Shown one piece after another: positions 25,621 through 33,359 of a stretch of 64,000 nt of DNA. The notes beneath the pieces were generated by a model. The model ran no database searches. It saw only the letters and a program-made list of their open reading frames with translations, and was not told the DNA's origin. The DNA is from REEB481 sp044360435. Its GTDB lineage: Bacteria > Bacteroidota > Bacteroidia > NS11-12g > UBA955. Position 1 is the first letter of the stretch, and every line of letters starts with the position of its first letter. The DNA lies in assembly GCA_044360435.1 (NCBI GenBank), contig JBIKKI010000001.1, forward strand, positions 29,966 through 93,965, written 5' to 3'. Made by a program: the position numbers and the translations under genes.

Positions 25621-26376
25621 TTAACGCATGCCCATGAATTGCAGAAACGTTTCACGCATGTCTCGGGAAAGCGGGATTTCGTCGGTGTTATCCATGACAA
25701 CACTGCCGCCGTCGGCTTTGATGTATTCAACGATGCGGTCCACATTTACCACATAAGACCGGTGCGGACGGAAAAAGCGATTGTTCTTATTCAGGGTGTG
25801 TTCAAACTCTTTGATTTTCCGGCTCACCAGTATGTTCTTCCCATTATTCATGATGAAATGGGTATAGCTGCCATCTGCCTTCAGGTACACAATATCTTGC
25901 AGACATACGAACAAAACGCCTCCTGATGTGGGCAGTGGTATTTTTTTCACGCCTTCCACCATTTGCTCTTTGAGTAAGGCAATATCTGAAGCGTCCAGCC
26001 GATTCTCTTTTTTATGTTTTCTTACCTTGTCAATAGCCACTTCCAATTGATCCAATTGAATGGGTTTTAGCAGATAATCAACGGCAGAAACCTGAAAAGC
26101 CTGAATGGCATACTGGGTATATGCCGTGGTAAACACCACATGAATTTGTGTTGGGTCGATGTGTTCGAATAAGGATAAACCAGATTGTCCGGGCAATTCC
26201 ACATCAAGAAATACCAGTTCAGGTTTCTGGTCCTTAATGAGTTCCACGGCGGTGGGCACATCGACAGCAACACCAACAACGCGCACATCCGGAAAATGCG
26301 TTTCCAATAATGCTTTCAGCACATTTTGGGCGCGGGGTTCGTCTTCAACGATAACAGCATGAATAAGGGTAGTCAT
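25621..26376 (-). CDS. LytTR-family response regulator
   Basis: 251 residues. The receiver domain (about 1-125) has the acidic pair in IVEDEP, the phosphoacceptor Asp58 in LVFLDVELPG, and Lys in DYLLKPI. The C-terminal LytTR DNA-binding domain (about 148-251) has GGVLFVCLQDIVYLKADGSYTHF, FFRPHRSYVVNVDRI and EIPLSRDMRETFLQFM. Partner of the LytS-type kinase encoded 20 nt upstream. LytTR regulators of Bacteroidota bind direct repeats near their targets; none is obvious here. It is the last gene of a minus-strand unit that begins with the kynurenine genes. Confidence 0.94.
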   Translation of the reverse strand: MTTLIHAVIVEDEPRAQNVLKALLETHFPDVRVVGVAVDVPTAVELIKDQKPELVFLDVELPGQSGLSLFEHIDPTQIHVVFTTAYTQYAIQAFQVSAVDYLLKPIQLDQLEVAIDKVRKHKKENRLDASDIALLKEQMVEGVKKIPLPTSGGVLFVCLQDIVYLKADGSYTHFIMNNGKNILVSRKIKEFEHTLNKNNRFFRPHRSYVVNVDRIVEYIKADGGSVVMDNTDEIPLSRDMRETFLQFMGMR

Positions 26377-26396
26377 AGAATATGGGTTTGGTTCGT

Positions 26397-27320
26397 TTAT
26401 ATTTCATCCAAAACAACCGGCACTTCCAGTATTACTGTAGTACCAGCCGACTCCCCCATTTCATCTTTTTTATCCGTGTAACGCACGGCAATGGCGCTGT
26501 CACGATCGGCGTTCAACAATTCAAGCCTGCGCTTGGTGGCACTGGTTGCGAACGGTTTGTGCGTGCGGAAACTTTCAATTTGTGCACTCCGTTCACGACC
26601 AATTCCATTGTCGTTCACGGTGCAAAATAGAACTTTTTTTTCTTCTTCTAAACGAAAGTTTATTCTCAGTAGTTTTTCACCTTTTTTATGCAGCAATCCG
26701 TGCTTCAGCGCATTTTCTACATATGGCTGTATCAGCATGGAAGGCACATGAATATGGTGGGGTTTTAAGCGTTCATCCAACCCTATTTCAATAGTCAAAT
26801 CATCTCCAAATCGCAGCGCCTCTAAATCCAGATATACGCGCAAACATTTGATTTCATCTGAAAGCCGCACCGTTTCTTCTTCGCTCATGTCTAGGGTCAT
26901 CCTCATCAAATCACTAAACTTTCCGAGGTAACGCATGGCCTGTGTTTTCTCATTCATCAGGATAAACTCCTGAATGCAATTCAGCGCATTGAACATAAAA
27001 TGAGGATTCATCTGAACCTTCAATGCCTGCAGCTGAGAACGCTGTAAGTCCTTCTCAACGCGGACCCTTTCCAAATCTGTAAGATGTTTCCTGTGCCTCT
27101 TTTCCAGTTGAACACGCACATACATTGCCGACCCGACAGAGAATATAAAAAATAAGAAAATGTAAAACGCATCCCTCTGCCAAAAGATGACCTGTCCGAA
27201 GATGCCTGCGGGAACGTGTGCGTGAAAATATGATAGCTCTAAGAACATACGAAATGGGTGTATATGATTTAAAAAAGTTCTTGAAACGGGAAATGTTGAA
27301 TATCGAAAACCGCGGCCCAT
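26397..27320 (-). CDS. LytS/YehU-type sensor histidine kinase
   Basis: Up to 307 residues. One transmembrane helix (FYIFLFFIFSVGSAMYV), a short coiled coil (KRHRKHLTDLERVRVEKDLQ) and then the His_kinase module with the phosphoacceptor in QMNPHFMFNALNCIQ and the ATP-binding N box MLIQPYVENALKHGL, with DNGIG further on. The start is uncertain: ATG 27320 is the longest; ATG 27248 would begin just before the membrane helix and avoid a low-complexity AT-rich segment. There is no large sensory domain, so the input is probably membrane or partner sensing. Confidence 0.9.
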   Translation of the reverse strand: MGRGFRYSTFPVSRTFLNHIHPFRMFLELSYFHAHVPAGIFGQVIFWQRDAFYIFLFFIFSVGSAMYVRVQLEKRHRKHLTDLERVRVEKDLQRSQLQALKVQMNPHFMFNALNCIQEFILMNEKTQAMRYLGKFSDLMRMTLDMSEEETVRLSDEIKCLRVYLDLEALRFGDDLTIEIGLDERLKPHHIHVPSMLIQPYVENALKHGLLHKKGEKLLRINFRLEEEKKVLFCTVNDNGIGRERSAQIESFRTHKPFATSATKRRLELLNADRDSAIAVRYTDKKDEMGESAGTTVILEVPVVLDEI

Positions 27321-27359
27321 TTTTCTTTATGGGCACCCTTTTGCGGTTTTGGAATCCGA

Positions 27360-28385
27360 TCAGCGGAATGCAGACATAGGCATATTTAACCACTCTAAAG
27401 CACTGCGGTGAAGCATATCGGCTTTTAAATCCGCGTCTATGTTCAAACCGTGAATTAATGCGCCGGGAACATCTTCGCCTAAGGGAAATGGATAATCGGT
27501 GCCCAGGCATATCCGTTTGGGCCCCATCAGTTCCATGATGTATTCAAGCATCCGCGGTTCGTGCACCAGACTGTCCAACCAGAATTTTCCCAGATAGTGC
27601 CTTGGATTATGCGGATTGTCAACAGCAACAAGGTCAGGACGGGCGCGCCAACCGTGTTCAATACGACCCAAAGTTCCGGGAAATGAGCCTCCGCCGTGTG
27701 CAAAGGCCACACGCAGGTTTGGCAGTCGCTCCAAAACACCGCCAAAAATCATGGAACAAATAGCCAGGCTGGTTTCGGCTGGCATGCCAACCAACCAAGG
27801 CAGCCAGTAATTCGGCATTTTCGCTTTAGCCATCCACCACCAGGGATGCACAAACAAAGACATGTCCAAATCCTGCATTGCCTCGAAAATGGGAAACAGT
27901 TCAGGTTGGTTCAGGTTCCAGTTGTTGATGTGGCTACCGATTTGAATCCCGCGCAAACCAAGAGATTTACAGCGTTCCAGTTCCTGAATAGCCAAGCCTG
28001 TATGCTGCATGGGCAAGGTTCCCAGCCCCACGAAACGCCGCGGATTTCTGCTTACAACCTCGCCAATATGGTCGTTGAGGTACTGACTGATTTCCAATGT
28101 GTCCTTCGGTTCTGCCCAATAGCTGAACATCACCGGAATGGTGCTGATTACCTGAACATCCACCGGATGTGGAAAGGCGTCGCACTCATGCTCACGAACT
28201 TCAGGACTCCAGCAATTGTGGTCAATTTCGCGGAAAAACGCATCATCAACCATCATTCTGGCACAACAGGGTTTGTGGTGTTGTAACCATACAAATTCAC
28301 CATATCCGAAACGTTCACGCCAACGAGGTAAGTGTTCGGGAATGATGTGTGTATGGATGTCTATGGTAAAGATTCGCTGCTCCAT
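27360..28385 (-). CDS. 2-amino-3-carboxymuconate-6-semialdehyde decarboxylase (amidohydrolase)
   Basis: 341 residues. ACMSD decarboxylates the ring-cleavage product of 3-hydroxyanthranilate, diverting tryptophan breakdown from NAD synthesis to full oxidation. The amidohydrolase metal site is visible: DIHTHIIP (His11, His13), HPWWWMAKAKMPNYWLPWLVGMP (family hallmark with zinc His), FAHGGGSFPG, and LGTDYPFPLGE (Asp). The ATG at 28385 begins MEQRIFTIDIHTH, matching family length; longer in-frame starts overlap the 2TM gene. It lies 2 nt after the 2TM gene and two genes from the dioxygenase that makes its substrate. Confidence 0.92.
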   Translation of the reverse strand: MEQRIFTIDIHTHIIPEHLPRWRERFGYGEFVWLQHHKPCCARMMVDDAFFREIDHNCWSPEVREHECDAFPHPVDVQVISTIPVMFSYWAEPKDTLEISQYLNDHIGEVVSRNPRRFVGLGTLPMQHTGLAIQELERCKSLGLRGIQIGSHINNWNLNQPELFPIFEAMQDLDMSLFVHPWWWMAKAKMPNYWLPWLVGMPAETSLAICSMIFGGVLERLPNLRVAFAHGGGSFPGTLGRIEHGWRARPDLVAVDNPHNPRHYLGKFWLDSLVHEPRMLEYIMELMGPKRICLGTDYPFPLGEDVPGALIHGLNIDADLKADMLHRSALEWLNMPMSAFR

Positions 28386-28387
28386 GC

Positions 28388-28684
28388 TTAATGTTCCTGA
28401 CTCTTCTGACGTTCTTTTTCGAGCAGTTCTCTGATTTTCTTTTCTTCCCAGTCGCGGCTGAAAAAGATTTTTGAGCCAAAAACGCCCCACCAATGGCTGG
28501 CCACACCTATGCCCCAGCCCAGCGTGGTCCAATAAAACCAAAACACCTCTGGAGTGCTGAGTAAATTCACAATTACCAGTACAATGTTAACCAGCAGATA
28601 AATGATAAAATGGGTATAAAAACCGCGGATGGCCTGCACGCGGTTACGCATGCGTTCTATTTCCGATTTGTTGAATTGTTCCAT
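28388..28684 (-). CDS. 2TM domain-containing small membrane protein
   Basis: 98 residues with two transmembrane helices (FYTHFIIYLLVNIVLVIVNLL and FWFYWTTLGWGIGVASHWWGVF) between charged ends (EIERMRNRVQAIRG, KKIRELLEKERQK). This is the Bacteroidota 2TM domain, which also occurs fused to LytTR or histidine kinase proteins. It sits between HAAO and ACMSD, 3 nt after the first and 2 nt before the second, so it is certainly co-transcribed. A role in the kynurenine pathway or in the nearby two-component system can only be guessed. Confidence 0.88.
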   Translation of the reverse strand: MEQFNKSEIERMRNRVQAIRGFYTHFIIYLLVNIVLVIVNLLSTPEVFWFYWTTLGWGIGVASHWWGVFGSKIFFSRDWEEKKIRELLEKERQKSQEH

Positions 28685-28687
28685 CCC

Positions 28688-29227
28688 TTAATCCTTTTCC
28701 ACAAAACGAGGGTCGCTTTCCATCACATGGCCACAAGCTTTACAGGTTCGTAGTTCCACGTTGTTGTAGTAGTGTTTGAAATGCGGAATAAAATCGTTTT
28801 CTATGTTGTGCAATTCAAAATAGGTTTCGTGGAGCTTGTGGTTGCACTTTTCACAAAACCAGAGCAAACCATCCCTAAAACCTTTGCCTGCCCGAACCCG
28901 TTCAATGACAAGTCCAATACTTCCCTCGCTCCGGCCTGGCGAATGGGGAACGCCACCAGGCAGTAGGAACATTTCTCCAGCATTGATTGGTACATCCACC
29001 GCTTTTCCGTCAACCTGGATTTTTACGTTGATGCTTCCTTCCAGCTGATAAAACAACTCTTCCGTTTCGTTGTAATGATAATCTTTACGGGCATTGGGGC
29101 CACCTACAACCATCACGATATAGTCTTTTCCCAAGGGATAAAGGTTTTTATTGGCTACCGGTGGTTTCAACAAATGCCGGTGTTCTTCGATCCAATGCAT
29201 CAGGTTCAATGGCGGGGTAATTTCCAT
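28688..29227 (-). CDS. 3-hydroxyanthranilate 3,4-dioxygenase
   Basis: 179 residues. Opens the ring of 3-hydroxyanthranilate to 2-amino-3-carboxymuconate semialdehyde. The cupin iron ligands are at the family positions: His51 and Glu57 in DYHYNETEELFYQLEG, and His95 in LLPGGVPHSPGRSEGS. Two rubredoxin-like pairs, CEKC (125/128) and CKAC (162/165), form the second metal site of bacterial enzymes. First gene of the unit HAAO-2TM-ACMSD. Earlier pathway steps (TDO, formamidase, KMO, kynureninase) are not in this window. Confidence 0.95.
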   Translation of the reverse strand: MEITPPLNLMHWIEEHRHLLKPPVANKNLYPLGKDYIVMVVGGPNARKDYHYNETEELFYQLEGSINVKIQVDGKAVDVPINAGEMFLLPGGVPHSPGRSEGSIGLVIERVRAGKGFRDGLLWFCEKCNHKLHETYFELHNIENDFIPHFKHYYNNVELRTCKACGHVMESDPRFVEKD

Positions 29228-29344
29228 AGTGCGCGCAGTGTGTTTTTGATGGGGTGAATTTACTTCAAAAAATGATTGCGGTTCAGAATGTGGGTGTTTG
29301 AGGATGTAAACAGCCTGTTGAAGTCATACCATCTCAACCCAATA

Positions 29345-30334
29345 TCAAGGTAAAACGGGTTCTGAAAACCGTTGTTCCAGTTCCAGTAGCGTTAAGCGCA
29401 CTTCTTCTTGGGTGTTTGCCATGACGAGGCGATTGCGCATTTCTTTGAAGTCGGCAATTCCTTTGAAGTAGCTGGCATAATGTCGGCGCATCTCAATGAC
29501 GCCCACTTTTTCCCCCTTCCAGGCTACGCTCCGCTCAAAGTGGGTACGGCATGCATCCAAGCGCTCCAGGAATGTTGGCAATGGCAACAGGCTGCCTGTG
29601 TTTATGTAATGTTTGATTTCCCGGAAGATCCAGGGATATCCGATGGCGGCCCGGCCAATCATCACACCATCAACGCCATAGCGGTTTTTATAAAGAACGG
29701 CTTTTTCAGGACTGTCAATATCTCCGTTTCCAAAAATGGGGATCTGCATTCTTGGATTGTTCTTTACGGCCGCGATCAGCGTCCAGTCTGCTTCACCTTT
29801 ATACAACTGCGCGCGTGTTCTTCCATGTATGCTCAAGGCTGCAATTCCTTCGTCCTGAAGTCGCTCTGCTACTTCGAGTATGTTTTTTGACTGATCATCC
29901 CAGCCCAATCTGGTTTTTACCGTCACGGGTTTATTGGTGCGGCGAACCACGGCACGCGTTAGGCGCACCATCAAGTCCACATCTTTCAGAACGCCGGCTC
30001 CGGCACCTTTACACACAACTTTTTTAACCGGGCATCCGTAGTTAATGTCAACCAGATCCGGGTTTGTGGCGTCCACAATGGCTGCGGCCATTCCCATAGC
30101 ATCTTCATCTCCACCGAAAATCTGAATACCAATAGGACGCTCGTAATCAAAAATATCCAACTTCTGGCGGCTTTTGATGGCATCACGGATCAAGCCTTCG
30201 CTGCTGATAAACTCGGTGAACATTAAATCGGCACCATGTTGCTTGCATACGTATCGAAATGGCGGATCGCTGACATCTTCCATGGGTGCAAGCAGCAATG
30301 GAAATTCTCCAAGTTCTATGTCGCCTATTTTCAC
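29345..30334 (-). CDS. dusB: tRNA-dihydrouridine synthase (DusB type)
   Basis: 329 residues from the GTG at 30334. Reduces uridines in tRNA with FMN and NADPH. The TIM-barrel signature is intact: LAPMEDVSDPPFR, MFTEFISSEGL, VDINYGCPVKKVVCKGAGA (catalytic Cys), LSIHGRTRAQLYKG, FGNGDIDSPEKA and VMIGRAAIGYPWIF. I place the start at GTG 30334 (KIGDIELGEF) because a perfect TACCTTTG promoter element lies at 30357-30350, inside the longer in-frame extension from 30382. Divergent from the CPBP protease gene. Confidence 0.92.
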   Translation of the reverse strand: MKIGDIELGEFPLLLAPMEDVSDPPFRYVCKQHGADLMFTEFISSEGLIRDAIKSRQKLDIFDYERPIGIQIFGGDEDAMGMAAAIVDATNPDLVDINYGCPVKKVVCKGAGAGVLKDVDLMVRLTRAVVRRTNKPVTVKTRLGWDDQSKNILEVAERLQDEGIAALSIHGRTRAQLYKGEADWTLIAAVKNNPRMQIPIFGNGDIDSPEKAVLYKNRYGVDGVMIGRAAIGYPWIFREIKHYINTGSLLPLPTFLERLDACRTHFERSVAWKGEKVGVIEMRRHYASYFKGIADFKEMRNRLVMANTQEEVRLTLLELEQRFSEPVLP

Positions 30335-30349
30335 CAACTTTGCCCGCAA

Positions 30350-30357
30350 CAAAGGTA
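30350..30357 (-). promoter_or_regulatory. -7 promoter element of dusB
   Basis: TACCTTTG on the minus strand, exact TAnnTTTG, 15 nt before the GTG at 30334. Confidence 0.6.
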
Positions 30358-30373
30358 CAATCAACCTTTTTCT

Positions 30374-31300
30374 ATGAACCACGGATTAAGCACGAACCTG
30401 CTTTTTTTATCCCGGCTCTTTATGCTTGCCGGTGTTTTTATGCTCAGTCAGGCTGTGTTTAGCATGATTGGTATTGCCTTGTGCGCAGCACTGTATGACC
30501 TGAGTTACGGGGAAGTTGTTACGCTGATCAGCAAACCCAAACTCAGCCCGGAGGGGGTTTACACGCAGCGTTGGGTACAATCTTTTTACAACATCGGATC
30601 TTTTTTGGTCAGCGCGGTGGTTTTTACCGGCTTCTACAGAAAACAAATTGCGAATACCCTTGGACTACAGTCCCCGCTGAAAAGCCGTTGGCTCCCGGTT
30701 TTGTTCCTGTTGTTTATACCAGCTGTTTTTGTGATTTCCGGGCTTTCTGAACTCAACCATCAACTTCCCGGCATCGGAAAATTTGCCAACCTGAATCAAC
30801 TACAGGAAACCAGAAACGCCTTGCTGGATGTGTTGTTGCATAGCTTCCACCCTGTTGATGTCGTTTTGCTGATATTCACACTGGCGGTCATTCCGGCTTT
30901 TTGCGAAGAGGTGTTTTTCAGGGGTTTACTGTTGCCCTTTTTTGGCGATTGGTTGAAGAACAGACACGCCGGGGTTTGGATCAGTGCCGTCCTGTTCACG
31001 GTACTGCATTTTTCTGTGACCCAGTTTCTGCCCATTCTGTTTATGGGTGTGGTTTTGGGTTACATCTATGTGTGGACACGCAGTATTTGGGCGCCTGTTC
31101 TGGTTCACTTCCTCAACAATGCCAGCACGGTGCTGTTTCACCGCCTTTCAGAACAGTATCCGGATATTTCCCTATTCAAGGATGATTACCAGGCTCCGGT
31201 CGCCATCTTTACGATTGCTGCGGCAGCCATGGCCCTGATGCTGTTTTGGTTACATCGCAAAAGCCTTAAAGAAACACAGAATCACACTTTATGGCCTTGA
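30374..31300 (+). CDS. CPBP-family intramembrane metalloprotease
   Basis: 308 residues, about eight membrane helices. The three CPBP/CAAX-protease motifs are present: EEVFFRG (ExxxR with the double Glu), VLFTVLHFS (FxxxH) and VLVHFLNNAST (HxxxN). Family members cleave prenylated or other membrane proteins or act in bacteriocin self-immunity; the substrate is unknown. The ATG at 30374 (MNHGLSTNLLF) is chosen because the longer in-frame region runs antisense through dusB. It overlaps the start of cdsA by 10 nt and begins the plus operon cdsA-mce. Confidence 0.88.
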   Translation: MNHGLSTNLLFLSRLFMLAGVFMLSQAVFSMIGIALCAALYDLSYGEVVTLISKPKLSPEGVYTQRWVQSFYNIGSFLVSAVVFTGFYRKQIANTLGLQSPLKSRWLPVLFLLFIPAVFVISGLSELNHQLPGIGKFANLNQLQETRNALLDVLLHSFHPVDVVLLIFTLAVIPAFCEEVFFRGLLLPFFGDWLKNRHAGVWISAVLFTVLHFSVTQFLPILFMGVVLGYIYVWTRSIWAPVLVHFLNNASTVLFHRLSEQYPDISLFKDDYQAPVAIFTIAAAAMALMLFWLHRKSLKETQNHTLWP

Positions 31301-32145
31301 ACAACTTCAGTCAGCGGGCACTGTTTGGCGCTGTTTACGTAGGGTTGCTCACAGGAGCAACATTGGCTGGCGGTTGGTGGTTTGTTTTGTTGTGTCTGCT
31401 GCTTGTTGCGCTTAGCCTGTATGAACTTTACGCCTTAAGCCTGCCGTGCCGCGGTATCGGTTTTCGGTTTGTATTGCTGCTGCTCGCCTTGCCACATTTT
31501 GCCGTGCATGGACTTTCTGAATGGGTTTACGTGGAACAGGCTTCTTTCCCGGGCAGCGCGCTGATCCGGCAATTCTTGTTGTTTTGGGAACATAACCTTG
31601 GTCGCTTCAGTTATCTTTTTGTTTTTCTCATCACACTTTTCTCTGCAAAAAGAGATGATTTACTATTGAATAACGGGGTGTTTGCCTTGAGTTTGTTCTA
31701 TGTGGTCTGGCCTTTGGGTGAATTGGCGAAATGGCCTGAAATTCTTGTGATGTATGTGTTTTTACTCACATGGAGCAGCGACACCTTCGCCTACCTTGGT
31801 GGCAAGGCTTTTGGACGACATAAACTATACGAGACCGTTTCTCCTGGTAAAACATGGGAGGGCTTCTTCTCGGGACTATTGGGAACAATACTGGTTGCCT
31901 GGGTTTATGTTCACTACCGTGAAATGGATCAACTGTTTATCTACCTTGTTGCTCCTGCTGTACATGTAGCAGGAACGCTTGGTGACCTTACAGAAAGCCT
32001 GATGAAACGCAATATCGGGGTGAAAGATTCCGGAAACATTATTCCTGGACACGGTGGCATTCTTGACCGCCTTGATGCCATGCTCTTCATTATACCCGTT
32101 GTGGCCTTTTTGCTCCATCTATTCGAAATTCCCTATCAGCCATGA
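31291..32145 (+). CDS. cdsA: Phosphatidate cytidylyltransferase
   Basis: 284 residues, about eight membrane helices. Makes CDP-diacylglycerol, the precursor of phosphatidylethanolamine and acidic phospholipids. The C-terminal CDP-transferase signature is clear: SLMKRNIGVKDSGNIIPGHGGILDRLD, with SPGKTWEG before it. Coupled to the upstream CPBP gene (10-nt overlap) and to the downstream epimerase (ATGA overlap). Confidence 0.95.
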   Translation: MALNNFSQRALFGAVYVGLLTGATLAGGWWFVLLCLLLVALSLYELYALSLPCRGIGFRFVLLLLALPHFAVHGLSEWVYVEQASFPGSALIRQFLLFWEHNLGRFSYLFVFLITLFSAKRDDLLLNNGVFALSLFYVVWPLGELAKWPEILVMYVFLLTWSSDTFAYLGGKAFGRHKLYETVSPGKTWEGFFSGLLGTILVAWVYVHYREMDQLFIYLVAPAVHVAGTLGDLTESLMKRNIGVKDSGNIIPGHGGILDRLDAMLFIIPVVAFLLHLFEIPYQP

Positions 32146-32546
32146 ATAAATTAGAACACATTGGCATTGCCGTTAAAGACCTTGAAGCTTCTGAACGGTT
32201 GTTCAGCCTGCTTTTGAATACCACACCCTATAAACGGGAAGAGGTGGAAAGCGAAGGTGTGCTTACCTCGTTCTTTCTGGTTGGCAACGTAAAAATAGAA
32301 CTCCTTGCTGCCACAAGAGCGGACAGTGCCATTGCAAAGTTCATAGAAAAAAAGGGCGAGGGAATTCATCATCTTGCTTTTGATGTAACCCACGCAGAAC
32401 AAACGATGGACAACTTACGCAATGCGGGGTTTGAATGGATCAACCAAACACCCAAAGACGGTGCGGATCAGAAGCGCATCGCGTTTCTGCACCCCAAAAG
32501 CACAAATGGCGTGCTTACAGAAATTTGTCAGGATAAAGAGGCTTAA
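32142..32546 (+). CDS. mce: Methylmalonyl-CoA epimerase
   Basis: 134 residues. Interconverts R- and S-methylmalonyl-CoA in the propionate-succinate route. A vicinal-oxygen-chelate fold with the metal ligands expected in KLEHIGIAVKDLE (His), KIELLAAT (Glu region), GIHHLAFDV (His) and GVLTEICQ (Glu). ATGA overlap with the cdsA stop. Nothing links it functionally to cdsA; the arrangement is probably a co-transcription of housekeeping genes. The 87 bases that follow show no strong terminator. Confidence 0.93.
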   Translation: MNKLEHIGIAVKDLEASERLFSLLLNTTPYKREEVESEGVLTSFFLVGNVKIELLAATRADSAIAKFIEKKGEGIHHLAFDVTHAEQTMDNLRNAGFEWINQTPKDGADQKRIAFLHPKSTNGVLTEICQDKEA

Positions 32547-32633
32547 GCCGAAATTGGCCATCTGAGCAACACTTCAGGAATCGGCTCCGGTTTTCATATT
32601 TGGGGCCCCAAAGCAAGGAAGAAAATCCTTGAA

Positions 32634-33344
32634 TCATGAACAAATCCTAAGCGCCTCGGGAATCCACAAATTCATGGAGATGCCATGTTCATCTTGCGCA
32701 AGCGGTGCCAATGGACTCAGTTTTTGGCCTGAGATACAGGCAAGTGCAAGGGCGTCTAAAAGGTCATCCGGCTGAACCTGCTTTCGTGGAAATTGAGACA
32801 AGCCTTCTTCAAAATAATCGGCCACATTCTTCATGTATTGCTTTAATATCCCGAGCCGTTCCCGTTGACCTTCCTTGGTTTTTTTTGTGTTGTACAGGGG
32901 TTGACGTTTGTTGAGGAACATAAATACCAACTCCGGGTGGGATTCGTAAAATCTTCCGCGATGCTGCGGGTTGTTTTTAAGAAGTTCATCAAGCTCGCGG
33001 ATACGTGGAACAATGTTCCAGCATTGGATGCTGATGCCTGATCCCTGATACTGTTTATTAAGCGCGCAGGCTTCCGCATATGTATGGGCTGAAAGCGCTA
33101 TACGGGAGGGTGGCGTAAACAAAGTGGAGGCTTTCCTACCTAGCAGGGGTCTTACTTCCTGTTCTACGCTTCGTGAAACACCTCCTCCGCTCAAACCCAA
33201 AGGCATATCAATGATGATGTTACCCTTGGGAACAGACAACAGTAAATCTTGAATATGGGTACAAAGAACCCATTGGCCGGCATAGGTTACCGAAATCCAA
33301 CCGCCCCGGCAACCGTCAACGCCAACCGGTTCATTGTGTTCCAT
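32634..33344 (-). CDS. DUF429 family protein (RNase H-like fold)
   Basis: 236 residues. It starts with the DUF429 hallmark GVDGCRGGWISVTY, followed by IIIDMPLGLSGGG, FTPPSRIALSAHTYAEA, FYESHPELVFMFL and DDLLDALALA. The spaced acidic residues (Asp in the first strand, ID..P, E in ESHPE, DD near the end) suggest a ribonuclease-H-like nuclease fold. No activity is known to me. It starts 15 nt after the pseudouridine synthase gene on the same strand and is likely its operon partner. Confidence 0.85.
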   Translation of the reverse strand: MEHNEPVGVDGCRGGWISVTYAGQWVLCTHIQDLLLSVPKGNIIIDMPLGLSGGGVSRSVEQEVRPLLGRKASTLFTPPSRIALSAHTYAEACALNKQYQGSGISIQCWNIVPRIRELDELLKNNPQHRGRFYESHPELVFMFLNKRQPLYNTKKTKEGQRERLGILKQYMKNVADYFEEGLSQFPRKQVQPDDLLDALALACISGQKLSPLAPLAQDEHGISMNLWIPEALRICS

Positions 33345-33359
33345 GGCGTTGCACGTGTA

